Source: Umezawaea sp049997955
GTDB taxonomy: Bacteria; Actinomycetota; Actinomycetes; Mycobacteriales; Pseudonocardiaceae
Direction: 5' to 3'
NCBI GenBank assembly: GCA_049997955.1
Contig: JAEBDY010000012.1
Location: 124,001-188,000, forward strand
Length of the DNA stretch: 64,000 nt
The notes under the pieces are model-generated. The model was not told the origin of the DNA. It saw only the letters and a list, made by a program, of their open reading frames with translations, and ran no database searches. Every line of letters begins with the position of its first letter. Position 1 is the first letter of the stretch. Positions 46,095 through 61,000 of this stretch are shown here, piece after piece. A program made the translations under genes and the position numbers.

Positions 46095-49000
46095 ATGTCG
46101 TCGTCGATGGAGGACCGCATCGCCGCACTGCCCCCGCACCTGCGGGAGCAGATGCGCCGCCGCCTCTCGGGCAAGTCCGAGCAGGCCGACGCCATCAGAC
46201 CGGCCGACCGCACCCGGCCGCTGCCGCTGTCGTTCCCGCAGCAGCGCCTGTGGTTCCTCGACCGGTTCCAGCCCGGAGGCTCGGGCTACAACAGCGCGCT
46301 GGCGCTGCGCCTGACCGGGCGGCTGGACGTGCCCGCGCTGACCGCCGCGCTCAGCGGACTGGTGGCGCGCCACGAATCGCTGCGCACGACGCTGGACGAG
46401 GTCGACGGGGTCGGCGCGCAGGTCGTGCACCCGCCGTTCGACCTCGCCGTGCCCGTGGTCGGGCAGCACGACCCCGACGGGCTGGACGACCTGCTGGTCG
46501 AGGAGTACTCCCGCCCCTTCGACCTGCGGCGCGGACCGCTGGTGCGGGTGCTGCTGGTCCGGCTCGCCGAGGACGAGCACGTGCTGCTGGTGACCGCGCA
46601 CCACGTCGTCACCGACGGCTGGTCGATGGGCGTGCTCACCGAGGAACTGGGGGAGCTGTACGGCGCGGCGCTGGACGGGCGGGAAGCGTCGTTGCCCGCC
46701 CTGCCGATCCAGTACGCCGACTTCGCCGCCTGGCAGCGTGAACGACTGTCCGGCGACGCGCTGCGCGGCCACCTCGACCACTGGACGCGGCGGCTGACCG
46801 GCACCACCCCGCTCGACCTCCCGACCGACCGGCCCCGCCCGCCGGTGCGCACGACGAACGGCGCGGCGCACGCGTTCACCGTGCCCGCTCCGGTCACCGC
46901 GGCGCTGCGCGAACTCGCCCACGAGCGCGGCACGATCCTGTTCTCCGTCCTGCTGGCGGGCTGCCAGGCGTTGCTGGCCCGCTACGCCGGGCAGGACGAC
47001 GTGGCCGTCGGCACCGTGACCACCGGCCGCGGCCGCCCCGGCCTGGAGCGGCTGGTCGGGTTCTTCGTCAACACGGTGGTGCTGCGGTCCACTGTGGACA
47101 GCACTGTCGACTTCGCCGAGTTCCTGGACCAGGTCAAGGAGAACGTCAAGGAGGCCTTCGCCCACGACGAGACGCCGCTGGAGCACCTGGTCGACGCCGT
47201 CCGCAAGGACCGCGACGTCAGCCGCAACCCGCTGTTCGACGTCATGGTGCTGCTCCAGAACGCCGAGCGCACCCCGCCCCGGCTGCCCGGCCTCGACGTC
47301 GAACGGGTCGGCCTGTCCCGGCGCGACGCCATCTTCGACCTGACCATCGAGTTCCAGGAGCGGGACGGATTCCTGGAAGGCACGGTGGAGTACAACACCG
47401 ACCTGTTCGACGCCACCACGGTCGAGCGCTTCGCCGACCACCTGGTGCTGCTGCTCGACGGCGTGGCGACCGATCCGCGCCGACCGCTGGGCGAGCTGCC
47501 GTGGATGTCGGACGCCGAGCGCGACCAGGTCCTGACGGGCTGGAACGACGCCCACCGCGAGCCGGTCGACGGCACGATCCCCGGCCTGTTCGCCGAGCAG
47601 GCGCGCCGGACCCCCGACGCGCCCGCGGTCCTCGCGGACGACGTGGTCCTCACCTACGCCGAGCTGGACGCCCGCGCCAACCGCCTCGCCCACCGGCTGA
47701 TCGGCTTCGGCGTGCTCCCCGAACAACCGGTGGGGCTGCTCGTGGAGCGCTCCGCCGACCTGGTCGTCGCCGAACTGGCCGTGGTCAAGGCGGGTGCGGC
47801 GTACGTGCCGCTGGACGGTCGCGCTCCGGCCGAGCGCATGAGGCGCGTGCTCGCCGAATCCGGCGTGATCGCGGTGATCACCGACCACGCCAACGAAGAG
47901 GTCGCCACGTCCATCCACACCGGACAGCTCCTGGTGCTCGGCGGTGACGAGTCCGGCGCGCCCGATCCCGGCGTCGCGGTGCACCCGGACCAGCTCGCCT
48001 ACGTCATGCACACCTCGGGGTCCACCGGCACGCCGAAGGGCGTGGCGGTGCGGCACCGGGACGTCGTGGCGCTGGCGCTGGACTCCCGCTTCGACGGCGG
48101 CGCGCACGACCGCGTGCTGCTGCACTCCCCGTCGGCGTTCGACGCCTCCACCTACGAGCTGTGGGTGCCGCTGCTGCGCGGCGGTCGGGTCGTCGTCGCG
48201 CGGCCCGGCGACGTGGACGCCGACGCGATCCGGCACGCCGTCACCGCGCACGGCGTGACCGCGATCTGGTTGACCGCCGGGCTCTTCCGCCTGGTCGCCC
48301 AAGAGGCGCCCGAGGCGTTCTCCGGGCTGCGCGAGGTGTGGACCGGCGGTGACGTGGTGCCCGCCGCCGCGGTCCGCGGGGTGCTCGACGCGTGCCCCGG
48401 CCTGACCGTCGTCGACGGCTACGGTCCGACCGAGACGACGACGTTCGCCACCTCGTTCCCGATGACGGACGACGTGCCGGACGTGATCCCCGTCGGCCGC
48501 CCGCTGGACGGCATGGCGGCCTACGTGCTGGACGACGAGCTGCGGCCCGTTCCCGTCGGCGTGCCCGGCGAGCTGTTCCTCGCGGGCGCCGGGGTGGCCC
48601 GCGGCTACCTGGGACAGCCCGGCCTGACCGCCGAGCGCTTCCTGCCCGACCCCTTCGGCCCGCGCGGCTCCCGCATGTACCGCACCGGTGACGTCGCCCG
48701 GTGGCGGACCGCCGGCGGAGCCGGAAATGAGGCGGAGCCGGGCTTCGTGGAGTTCGTCGGCCGCACCGACGACCAGGTCAAGATCCGCGGCTTCCGGGTC
48801 GAGACCGGCGAGGTCGACGCCCTGCTCGTGCGCCACCCCGGCGTCGCCCAGGCGATCACCGTCGCCCGGTCCGACGACGGCCGCAAGCAGCTGGTCGCCT
48901 ACCTCGTGCTGACGACGGACGTGGACCACGCCGACCTGCGGGCGTGGCTCGCGCGCGAGCTCCCGGACTACATGGTGCCGTCGGCGTTCGTAGCGCTCGA

Positions 49001-52000
49001 CGCGCTTCCCCTGAGCGGCAACGGGAAGGTCGACCGCCGCGCGCTGCCCGCGCCCGAGGCGCGCCCGGTCGGCGCGGACCGCCACGTCGAGCCCACCACG
49101 CCCGTCGAACGGGAACTGGCCCGCGTCTGGGCCGAGGTGCTGCGCGTCGACCGCGTGGGGATCGAGGACAACTTCTTCGAGCTGGGCGGCGACTCCATCC
49201 TCAGCATCCAGCTCGTCTCCCGCGCCCGCCGGGCAGGCCTGCGGCTGTCGTCCAAGGACGTCTTCCTGCACCCCACCATCGCCCAGCTGGCCGCGACCGC
49301 GACGGCCGCGGTCGACCACGCGCCGGACGCCCCGGCCGCCGGACCCGCGCCGTTGACGCCGATCCAGGAGTGGTTCTTCGACACCGCGCCCGGAAGTCCC
49401 CACCACTTCACCATGTCGACCCACGTGGAACTGGCCCCGGACCTCGACGAGCGGGCGCTGGCCACGGCCGTCGACGCCGTCGTGGCGCACCACGACGCAC
49501 TGCGCACGCGTTTCACCCGTGACGGCGACCGGTGGGTCCAGGACGTCGCACCCACCGCGCCGACCGGCGTGCTGGAGGTGCGCGACCTGTCCGGCCTCGA
49601 CGAGCGGGCGCGGGCCGAAGCGGCGGAAGCCGACGCCCTTGCCGCCCAGTCGGGCCTGGACCTCGGCGAAGGCCCCCTCGTGCGGGCCCTGCTGTTCCGC
49701 CTCGGTGAAAGCTCCCGGCTGTTCCTGGCCGTGCACCACCTCGTCGTGGACGGCGTGTCGTGGCGCGTCCTGCTTGGCGACCTCGACACCGCCTACCACC
49801 AGGTGGCGCGCGGCGAACCGGTCGTGTTGGAGCCCGTGGCCACGGCGTTCGCCACGTGGGCGCGCCGCCTGGCCGACCGCGTGGGCGCGGGCGACCTGGA
49901 CGCCGACCTCGACCACTGGACCGGCTTCGCCGCGTCCGCCCCCGCCGACGTCCCCGTGGACCACGAGGGCGGCGACCCGGCGGAGGACGTCAGGGCCGTC
50001 ACCGTGCGGCTCGGGCGAGCCGACACCGACGCGCTGCTGCACCAGGTGCCGAGCGTCTACCGCACGCAGGTCAACGACGTGCTGCTCAGCGCGCTCGGTC
50101 GCGCGCTGGCCGACTGGACCGGCCGGGACCGCGTGCTCGTCGGCCTGGAGGGCCACGGGCGCGAGGACGTGCCCGACGACCTCGACGTGTCCCGCACGGT
50201 CGGCTGGTTCACCAGCCAGTTCCCCCTCGCCCTGCACGTGCCCGCCGGGGAGTGGGGCGGCGTGCTGAAGTCGGTCAAGGAGCAGGTGCGCGCCCTGCCG
50301 CGCCGCGGCCAGAGCTACGCGGCGCTGCGCTACCTGAGCGCCCCCGACTCCCCGGCTGCGGCGCTGCGCGACGACCCGCACCCGTTGATCAGCTTCAACT
50401 ACCACGGCCAGTGGGACGTGGCGCCCGACGACGACGGGCTCTACCGGGCCCGGTGCGCCCCGATCGGCCGGGACACCGCTCCCGGCAACGCCCGCGCTTA
50501 CCTGCTCGACGTCGTGGGCCTGGTGGAGGACGGCGAACTCGAACTCACCTGGCTGTACTCCGAACGCGTGCACGACGAGTCGACCGTGCGGACCGTGGCC
50601 GAGGCGGTGCTGCGGGGACTGTCCGAGATCGTGGCGCACTGCGCTTCGCCGGGTGCCGGTGGCCGCACGCCGTCGGACTTCCCGTTGGCACGCCTGGACC
50701 AGGCGGCGGTGGACCGGTTGGTCGGGGAGGGCGGCGAGGTGGAGGACGTCTACCCGCTGACCCCGTTGCAGGAGGGGATGCTGTTCCACGGCCTGGTGGA
50801 CCCGTCGTCCACGGCCTACTTCGACCAGGTGCGGCTGCGGCTGACCGGCGTCGACGACGAGCGCGCCCTCGCCACCGCCTGGCAGCGCGTCGTCGACCGC
50901 ACGCCGGTGCTGCGCGGCGCCCTGGTGTGGGAGGGAGTCGAGCGGCCGGTGCAGGTGGTCCGGTCCCACGTGGACCTGCCCACCGCGCACCACGACTGGC
51001 GCGGACTGTCCGAAGAGGACCGCGACCGCGAACTGGACCTGCTGGCGGCCGCGAGCCTCGACCTGCGCCGCGCTCCGCTGATGCGGATCGACCTCGCCCG
51101 GCTGTCGGACGACGAGGTGCTGCTCGTCTGGACGTTCCACCACGTGCTGCTGGACGGGTGGAGCCTCGCGCAGGTGTTCGCCGAGGTGTGCGAGCAGTAC
51201 CGGGCGATCACCGACGGCCGCGCGCCCGTGGTGGTCACCCGGCGGCCCTTCCGCGACTACCTGCGCTGGCTGGCCGGTCAGGACCGGTCCGAGGCCGAAG
51301 GGCACTGGCGCGAGGTGCTGGCCGGCTTCTCCGCGCCCACCGCGCTGCCGTACGACCGGCAACCGCCGCGCGACCACGCGACCGAGTCCTCCGACGCGGT
51401 TCCCGTTTCACTCACCGCCGAGCAGACCGACCGGCTGCGCCGCACCGCCCGCGGCCACGGCCTCACCGTCAACACCGTGGTGCAGGGCGCGTGGGCGCTG
51501 CTGCTGTCCCGCTACAGCGGCGAGTCCGACGTCGTGTTCGGCACGACGGTCTCCGGCCGACCCGGCGAACTGCCGGGCGTGGAGCAGATGGTCGGCCTGT
51601 TCATCAACACCGTGCCGACCAGGGTCGCCGTGCGCGACGACGCCGACATCCCGACCTGGCTGCGGGAGGTGCAGGCGGCGCAGACGGAGTCGCGGCGGTT
51701 CGACTTCGTGTCGCTGACCGACCTGCGGTCGTGGAGCGACGTGCCCGCGGGGTCGACGTTGTTCGACAGCGCCGTGGTGTTCGAGAACTACCCGCTCAAC
51801 GACGTCACCGAGGTCGGCGGCATCCAGGCGACCGACGTGCGGGCCCGTGACACGACCACCTTCCCGCTCACCCTGAGCGCCGTCCTCGACGACCGGCTCC
51901 GCCTGGACCTCGCCTACGACCCGCACCTGTTCGACGCCGACACCGCCCGCGGCCTCGCCGACCGCCTGCTCCTGCTCGTCGACGCCATCGCCGCGGACTC

Positions 52001-55000
52001 CGCGCGACCGGTGTCGGAGTTGCCGCTGATGACCGAGGACGAACGGCGTCGGGTGGTCGTGGAGTGGAACGCCACGGCCGGTGAGGTGCCGGACGCGACG
52101 ATCGTGGACCTGTTCGAGGACCGGGCGCGGACCACGCCGGACGCCGTCGCGCTGGTGGTGGGGGACCGGTCGCTGACGTTCGCGGAGTTGAACGCGTGGG
52201 CGAACCGGGTGGCACGGGCCTTCGTCTCGTCCGGCGTGGGTCCGGAGCGGTTGGTGGCGCTGTCGTTGCCGCGGTCGGTGGAGTTCGTGGTGGCGTTGCT
52301 GGCGATCTGGAAGGCCGGTGGTGTCTACCTGCCGGTCGACCCCTCCCTGCCCGCCGACCGGGTGGAGTTCCTGCTGCGGGACGCGGACCCGGTGCTGGTG
52401 GTGCGCGGGGAGTTGCCCGCGTCCGACGGCCAGGACTCCGCGGATCCGGGGTTGTCGCGCCCGGACCACGCCGCTTACGTGATCTACACGTCCGGCTCGA
52501 CCGGCAGGCCGAAGGGAGTGGTGGTCGAACACCGCAGCCTGGTGAACCTGCTGGTGAACCACCGCGAGGACTTCGTCCGGGGCGAACGGTTGCGGGTGGC
52601 GTTGTCGGCGGTGTTCTCGTTCGACACGTCCCTCGAAGGCATCGTGCTGATGGCGGATGGTCACGAGTTGCACGTGCTGGAGGAGGACGTGCGGCTCGAC
52701 CCGCCCGCGCTGGTGGACTACGTGGTCGACCGGCGGATCGACTTCCTGGACCTGACCCCGTCCTACGCGGGGCAGTTGCTGGAAGCGGGGCTGTTGGACG
52801 GCGAGCACCGGCCGAAGGTGCTGATGCTCGGCGGAGAAGCCATCGGCGGGAGCCTGTGGCAGCGGTTGGCCGACCAGCCCGGTACGGCGAGCTACAACTT
52901 CTACGGCCCGACCGAGTCCACTGTGGACGCCCTGTCCTGCCGGATCGCCGGCGCCGGGCGACCGGTCGTGGGACGACCGCTGCGCAACGTGCGCGCCTAC
53001 GTGCTGGACGAGCGGTTGCGCCCGGTTCCCGTTGGTGTGCCGGGTGAGTTGCACCTGGCCGGTGTCCAGGTCGCCCGCGGCTACCTCGGTCGCCCCGGTC
53101 TGACCGCGGACCGGTTCCTGGCAGACCCGTTCGGCGGGCCGGGCGAGCGCATGTACCGCACGGGTGACCGGGCGCGGTGGCTGGCCGACGGCACCCTGGA
53201 CTACCTGGGCCGCAACGACGACCAGGTCAAGATCCGCGGCTTCCGCATCGAGCCGGGCGAGGTCGAGGCGGCACTGGTCCGCCATCCCGACGTCCGCGAA
53301 GCCGTGGTCGTCGCACGGCGGGACGACGGCCACCAACGCCTCGTCGCCTACGTCACGCCCGCTGGAACGGCGGACCTGCGGACGTGGCTGGCCGAGCGGC
53401 TGCCGGACTACCTGGTGCCCTCGGCGTTCGTCGCGCTGGACGCGATTCCCCTCAACGCCAACGGAAAGGTCGACCGCCGCGCCCTGCCCGCCCCCGACCT
53501 CGGTGCCGCTCGCACCGACCACGTCGCACCGCGCACGGACGTGGAACGGGACGTGGCCGACATCTGGTCCGAGGTGCTGGGCGTGCCGGGCATCGGCGTG
53601 CGGGACAACTTCTTCGAGCTGGGCGGCGACTCCATCCTCAGCATCCGGGTGATCTCCCGGCTGCGCACCGCGTTCGACGTGGAGATGTCGCCGCGCGCCC
53701 TGTTCACCCACCCCACCGTCGCGGGCATCGCCGGGCTGGTCTCCGGGGCCACGGGTTCCCGACTGGCCGACATCCCCGTGGTGCCGCGCGACGGCGGCCT
53801 GCCGCTGTCGTTCGCGCAGCAGCGCCTGTGGTTCCTCGACGAGTTCGAACCCGGCGGCACCGAGTACCTGACGCCGTCGATCCTGCGGCTGCGAGGCCCC
53901 CTGGACGTCGACGCCCTGAGCACGGCGCTGACCGCGCTCGTGGCGCGGCACGAGTCGTTGCGCACCACCTTCGAGACGGTCGACGGCCGCGGTGCGCAGG
54001 TCGTGCACCCGCCCCACCACGTCGAGGTGCCGGTGCTCGACCGGTCCGAGGAGGACTTGGCGGGGGTCCTGACCGTCGAGACGACCACGCCGTTCGACCT
54101 CCGGCGCGGTCCGCTGGTCCGGGTGCTGCTGGTGCGCCTTGCCGAGGACGACCACGTGCTTTCCCTGGTGCTGCACCACATCGTCACCGACGGCTGGTCC
54201 AACGGCGTGCTGCTCGGCGAACTGGGCGCCTGCTACGAGGCCGCGACCAGCGGCACGGACGCGAAGCTGCCCGACCTGCCCGTGCAGTACGCCGACTACG
54301 CGGTGTGGCAGCGCGAGGCGTCGACCGAGGAGGAGATCGAGGGGCACCTGGTCCACTGGCGCCGTGCGCTGGACGGCGTGCGGCCGCTGGAACTGCCCAC
54401 CGACCGACCTCGACCGGCGACCCGCGGCAAGCAGGGCGCGCTGGTGCACTTCCAGGTGCCCGCCGAGGTCACCGACCGGCTCAAGGCACTGGCGCGCCAC
54501 CACGACGGCACGCTGTTCATGGCGCTGCTCGCGGCGTGCCAGGTGCTGTTCGCCCGCTGGTCCGGGCAGCGGGACGTCGCCGTCGGCACGGTCGTCTCCG
54601 GCCGCGACCGCACCGAACTGGAGGGCCTGGTCGGGTTCTTCGTCAACACGCTGGTGCTGCGGTCCGACGTCGACCCGCGCCAGGGCTTCCGGGACCTGCT
54701 GGGTCAGGTCCGCGAGACGGTGCTGGACGCCTTCGCCCACCAGGACGTGCCGTTCGAGCGGGTCGTGGACGAGGTGCACCCCGTGCGCGACCCCAGCCGC
54801 ACCCCGCTGTTCCAGGCGATGGTCGTCCTGCAGAACACCCCCGACGACGGACCGCGCCTGCCCGGCCTGCGGGTCGAGGAGCTGCCGCCGCCGTCGGTCG
54901 CTGCGGGGTTCGACCTGTCGTTCCAGTTCCAGGAGTTCGACGGCCGCCTGGAAGCGGTGCTGACCTACGACACCGCGCTGTTCGACGCCGCCACGGCCGA

Positions 55001-58000
55001 GCGGATGGTCGCGCACGTCGGCGTGCTGCTCGACGGCGCGACCACCGACCCCGACCGCGCCGTGGCCGACCTGCCGCTGCTCACCGACGACGAGCTGCGG
55101 CACGTCCTGGACGAGTGGAACGACACCGGCGTCGGTGGTCCCGCACCGGCGTACCACGAGGTCTTCCAGGACCGGGCCGCCCGCACGCCCGACGCGACGG
55201 CCCTGGTCGACGGCGACAGGTCGTGGACCTTCGCCGAGGTGAACGCCAACGCCAACCGGATCGCCCACCACGTGATCGCCGCGGGTGTCGGGCCGGAATC
55301 CCTGGTGGCGCTGACGTTGCCCCGGTCGGCCGAGATGGTGTTCGCGATCCTGGGCGTGCTCAAGGCGGGCGGCGCGTACCTGCCGCTCGACCCCGACCAC
55401 CCGGCCGAGCGGATCGCGTTCGTGCTGGACGACGCCCGACCGGTGCTCGTGGTGTCCGCGGGCGGCGCTGTCCCCGGCGACCTGCCGCTCGTGCGGCTGG
55501 ACGACCCCGCCGTGGCCGGGCGTCCCGCCACCGACCCGACCGACGCCGACCGCACGGCCCCGCTGCGACCCGAGCACGCCGCGTACGTGATCTACACGTC
55601 CGGCTCCACCGGCCGCCCCAAGGGCGTCGTGGTCGAGCACCGCAACCTCGCCGCGCTCGTCGCCGACCACCACACCCGCCTGCTGCCCGACGACGGGACG
55701 ACCCTGCGCGGGATCGCCACCGCCGCGTACACCTTCGACGCCTCCTGGGAGGGGCTGCTCCTGCTGGGCGCGGGCCACGAACTGCACCTGCTCGACGAGT
55801 CCGTCCGGCTCGACCCGCGGGCGGTGGTCGAGCACATCGCGCGCCACCGGATCGACTTCCTGAGCTGCACCCCGTCCTACCTCCAGCAGCTCCTGCCCGA
55901 GGGCCTGCTCGACGGGGAGCACCGGCCGCGCCTGGTCGCGCTGGGCGGCGAGGCCGTCGGCGAACCGCTGTGGCGCGCGCTGGCCGACGCCGACGGCGTC
56001 ACCGGCTTCAACCTCTACGGCCCCACCGAGTGCACCGTCGACTCCGTGTGGACGGAGATCACCGACCGCGAACGGCCGGTGATCGGCACGCCGGGTCGCG
56101 GTCTGCGCGCCTACGTGCTGGACGCCGAGCTGCGTCCCCAGCCGGTCGGCGTGCCCGGCGAGCTGCACCTGGCGGGCGACCAGGTGGCCCGCGGCTACCT
56201 GCGCAGGCCGGGCCTGACCGCCGACCGGTTCATCGCAAACCCGTTCGGGGAGCCGGGCAGCCGGATGTACCGGACCGGCGACCTGGCCCGGTGGACCGCC
56301 GACGGCGTGCTGGAGTACCAGGGCCGGGCCGACGACCAGGTCAAGATCCGCGGCTACCGCGTCGAACCCGGCGAGGTCGAGGCCGCCCTGATCGGCCTCC
56401 CCGGTGTGGCGGAGGCCGTGGTCGTGGCCCACGAGGTCGAGACCGGCACGCACCGCCTCGTCGGCTACGTCGTGCCGGTGGGCGCGGCCGTGCTCGCCGC
56501 GGACGACCTGCGGACCCGGCTGAAGCAGCGGCTGCCGGACTTCCTGGTGCCGTCGCTGTTCGTCGTGCTCGACGAGCTGCCCACGACCGACAGCGGCAAG
56601 GTCGACCGCCGCGCCCTGCCCGCGCCCGACGCGCGGGCCGGGGTCGAGCAGGGCTACGTGCCGCCGCGCACGCCCGTGGAACGGGAGCTGGCCCGGATCT
56701 GGGCCGAGGCGCTGCGCGTCGACCGCGTCGGCGTCCACGACAACTTCTTCGGCCTGGGCGGCGACTCGATCCTGAGCATCCAGATCGTGTCCCGGTCCCG
56801 CCAGGCGGGCCTGGAACTGGTCACCAAGGACGTGTTCACCCACCAGACGATCACCGAGCTGGCCACCGTCGTCCGGACCCGCGTCCCCTCGGCCGCCACG
56901 CTGCCGGAGATCACCGGACCGGCCCCGCTCACGCCGATCCAGCGCTGGCACCTCGACTCCCAGCCGGAGAACCCGCACCACTTCACCATGTCGTCCTACC
57001 TGGAACTGGCCGAGGACGTCGACCCGGCGGCGCTGGCGCGTGCCCTGGACGCGGTGGTGGCGCACCACGAGGCCCTGCGCACCCGCTTCACCCGCGTGGA
57101 CGGCGACTGGCGGCAGGACGTCACCCCGGCCACGGTCGAGCTGGAGCACCACGACCTGTCCGAAGCGGACTCGGCCATCGCGGCGGCCCAGGCCGGGTTG
57201 GACATCACCCGCGGCCCGGTGCTGCGCGCGCTGCTGTTCTCCGGCAGGCGGCTGTTCCTCGTGGTCCACCACCTCGTCGTGGACGGCGTGTCGTGGCGGA
57301 TCCTGTTGGGCGACCTGGAGGCGGCCTACCGCCAGGTCGTGGCGGGGGAGCGGATCGACCTGCCCCCGGTCGGCACCCGGTTCACCCAGTGGGCCCACCG
57401 GCTGGCCGAGCACGTGCGGTCGGGCGCGTTCGACGGCGAGCTGCCGCACTGGACCGCCGCGCTCGACGGAGCGGGCGAGGTGCCGGTGGACCGCGACGGC
57501 CCCAACACCGCGGGCTCGACCCGCGTGGTGTCGGTCCGGCTCGACCGCGAGCGCACCGACGCCCTGCTGCACCGCGTGCCGGACGTCTACCGCACGCAGG
57601 TCAACGACGTGCTGCTCAGCGCGCTCGGCCGTGCCCTGTCCGAGTGGACCGGGCGGGACCGCGTGGCGGTCACGATGGAGGGCCACGGCCGCGAGGACGT
57701 GCTCGACGGCGTCGACACCTCCCGCACGGTCGGCTGGTTCACCACGCAGTACCCCGTGGCGCTGACCGTGCCCGCAGACGACTGGGGCTCGGTGCTCAAG
57801 TCGGTGAAGGAACAGCTGCGGGCCGTGCCCGGTCGGGGTTTCGGCTTCGAGGCGCTGCGGCAGCTCAGCCCGACCACGGAACTCGACGGGACCGCCCTGC
57901 CCCCGGTCAGCTTCAACTACCACGGCCGGTGGGACGTCTCGGCGGCCGAGGAGGGCCTGGTCCGGGCACGGCTCGACAGCCCGGGAGCCGACGCGGCCCC

Positions 58001-61000
58001 GGACGGCACGCGCCCGTTCCTGCTCGACGTCGTCGGTGGCGTGGAGGACGGCGAACTGGTGCTGTCCTGGTTCTACTCCGAGCACGTGCACGACGAGTCG
58101 ACCGTGCGGACCGCGGCGGAGGCCGTGGTGCGCGGGTTGGCGGAGATCGTGGCGCACTGCGCGGCACCGGGCGTCGGTGGCCGCACGCCGTCGGACTTCC
58201 CGTTGGCACGCCTGGACCAGGCGGCGGTGGACCGGTTGGTCGGGGACGGCGGCGAGGTGGAGGACGTCTACCCGTTGACCCCGTTGCAGACCGGGATGCT
58301 GTTCCACACGCTGGTGGACGACACCTCGACGGCCTACTCGAACCGGTTCCGGCTGCGGCTGTCCGGTGTGTCCGACCCGAACGCGCTGGCCGAGGCGTGC
58401 CGCCGCGTCGTGGACCGCACGCCGGTGCTGCGCAGCGCGGTGGTGTGGGAAGGCGTCGAGGCGCCGGTGCAGGTCGTGCACCACCGGGTCGACCTGCCGA
58501 TCGCCCAGCACGACTGGCGCCACCTGCCGTCCGATGAGCAGGAGGCCGCGCACGACGCGGTGGGCGGCGAGGAGCTGGACCTCACCAGGCCTCCGCTGCT
58601 GCGGCTGGCCATCGCCAGGCTGACCGACGACGACGTCACCCTCTTCTGGACCGCGCACCACATCCTGGTGGACGGGTGGAGCTTCGCGCAGGTGCTGGCC
58701 GAGGTGTGCGAGCAGTACGCCGCCCTCGTCCGCGGCGGGGAGCCGGAACTCGCGCCGCGGCGGCCGTTCCGCGACTACCTGAGGTGGCTGGCCGACCAGG
58801 ACACCGCTGCGGCGGAACGGCACTGGCGGCAGGTGCTCGACGGTGTCGAGTCCCCGACCCCGCTGCCGTGGGACCGCTCGCCCGTCGAGGCGCACCGCGC
58901 CGAGTCCAGCGCGTCCGTCCACGTCGAACTGGACGCGGAGCGGTCGGCCGACCTGGACCGGATCGCCCGCGCCGCCGGGTTGACGGCCAACACGGTCGTG
59001 CAGGGCGCGTGGGCGCTGCTGCTGTCCCGCTACAGCGGTGAGTCCGACGTGGTGTTCGGCACGACGGTGTCCGGCCGTCCGGCGGAACTGCCGGGGATCG
59101 GGTCGATGGTCGGCATGTTCATCAACACCGTGCCCACCCGCGTGCGGGTGGAGCCGCGAGCCTCGGTGCTGCCGTGGCTGCGGGAGGTGCAGGCGGCGCA
59201 GCTGGAGTCGCGGGGGTTCGACTTCGTGTCGCTGGCGGACCTCCGGTCGTGGAGCGGTGTGCCCGCGGGGGCGTCGCTGTTCGACAGCGCCGTGGTGTTC
59301 GAGAACTACCCGGTGGACGAACTGCTCGACGCCGAGCAGGGCGTGCGGGTCCTCGACGTCGAGGGAGCCGACACCACGAGCTTCCCGCTCGCCCTCAGCG
59401 CCAACCTCGGCGACCGGCTGCGGCTCGAACTGGACTACGACCCGCGCCTGTTCGACGCGGGCACCGTGGAGCGCGTCGCCGCGCACCTGGTGGTGCTGCT
59501 GGAGGAGATGGCGACCGACCCGGACCGGCGGCTCGCCGACCTGCCGATGATGGCGGAGGACGAGCGGCACCGGGTGGTCGTGGAGTGGAACGCCACGGCC
59601 GGTGAGGTGTCCGAGGCGACGGTCGTCGAGGTGTTCGAAGCCCGTGCCCTGTCGACCCCGGACGCCACCGCGCTGGTGGTGGGTGACCGGTCGCTGACGT
59701 TCGCGGAGTTGAACGCGTGGGCGAACCGGCTGGCTCGGGTGTTCGTGGCCTCGGGCGTGGGTCCGGAGCGGGTGGTGGCGCTGTCGTTGCCGCGGTCGGT
59801 GGAGTTCGTGGTGGCGTTGCTGGCGATCTGGAAGGCCGGTGGTGTCTACCTGCCGGTCGACCCCTCCCTGCCCGCCGACCGGGTGGAGTTCCTGCTGGAG
59901 GACGCGGACCCGGTGCTGGTGGTGCGCGGGGAGTTGCCCGCGTCCGACGGCCAGGACTTCGCGGATCCGGGGTTGTCGCGACCGGACCACGCCGCTTACG
60001 TGATCTACACGTCCGGCTCGACCGGCAGGCCGAAGGGAGTGGTGGTCGAACACCGCAGCCTGGTGAACCTGCTCGTGAACCACCGCGAGGACTTCGTCCG
60101 GGGCGAACGCCTGCGGGTGGCGCTGTCGGCGGTGTTCTCGTTCGACACGTCCCTCGAAGGCATCGTGCTGATGGCGGATGGTCACGAGTTGCACGTGCTG
60201 GAGGAGGACGTGCGGCTCGACCCGCCCGCGCTGGTGGACTACGTGGTCGACCGGCGGATCGACTTCCTGGACCTGACCCCGTCCTACGCGGGGCAACTGG
60301 TGGAAGCGGGGCTGTTGGACGGCGAGCACCGGCCGAAGGTGCTGATGCTCGGCGGAGAGGCGATCAGCCGGTCGCTGTGGCAGCGGTTGGCCGAGGCACC
60401 GGACACCGCCGCCTACAACTTCTACGGTCCTACCGAGTCCACAGTGGACGCACTCTCCTGCCGGATCACCCCCGGTTCCCCGGTCGTGGTGGGACGTCCG
60501 CTGCTCAACACGCGGGCCTACGTGCTGGACGACGATCTGCGGCCGGTTCCCGTTGGTGTGCCGGGTGAGTTGCACCTGGCCGGTGTCCAGGTCGCCCGCG
60601 GCTACCTCGGTCGCCCCGGTCTGACCGCGGACCGGTTCCTGGCCGACCCGTTCGGCGGGCCGGGCGAGCGCATGTACCGCACGGGTGACCGGGCGCGGTG
60701 GCTGGCCGACGGCACCCTGGACTACCTGGGCCGCACCGACGACCAGGTCAAGATCCGCGGCTTCCGCGTCGAACCCGGCGAGGTCGAGGCGGTGCTGACC
60801 CGGCACCCCGAGATCCGCGAAGCCGTGGTCGTCGCACGGCGGGACGACGGCCACCAGCGGCTCGTCGCCTACGTGGCTCCGGTCGGGTCCGCCGACCTGC
60901 GGGCGTGGCTGGCCGAGCGGCTGCCGGACTACCTGGTGCCCTCGGCGTTCGTCGCGCTGGACGCGATTCCCCTCAACGCCAACGGGAAGGTCGACCGCCG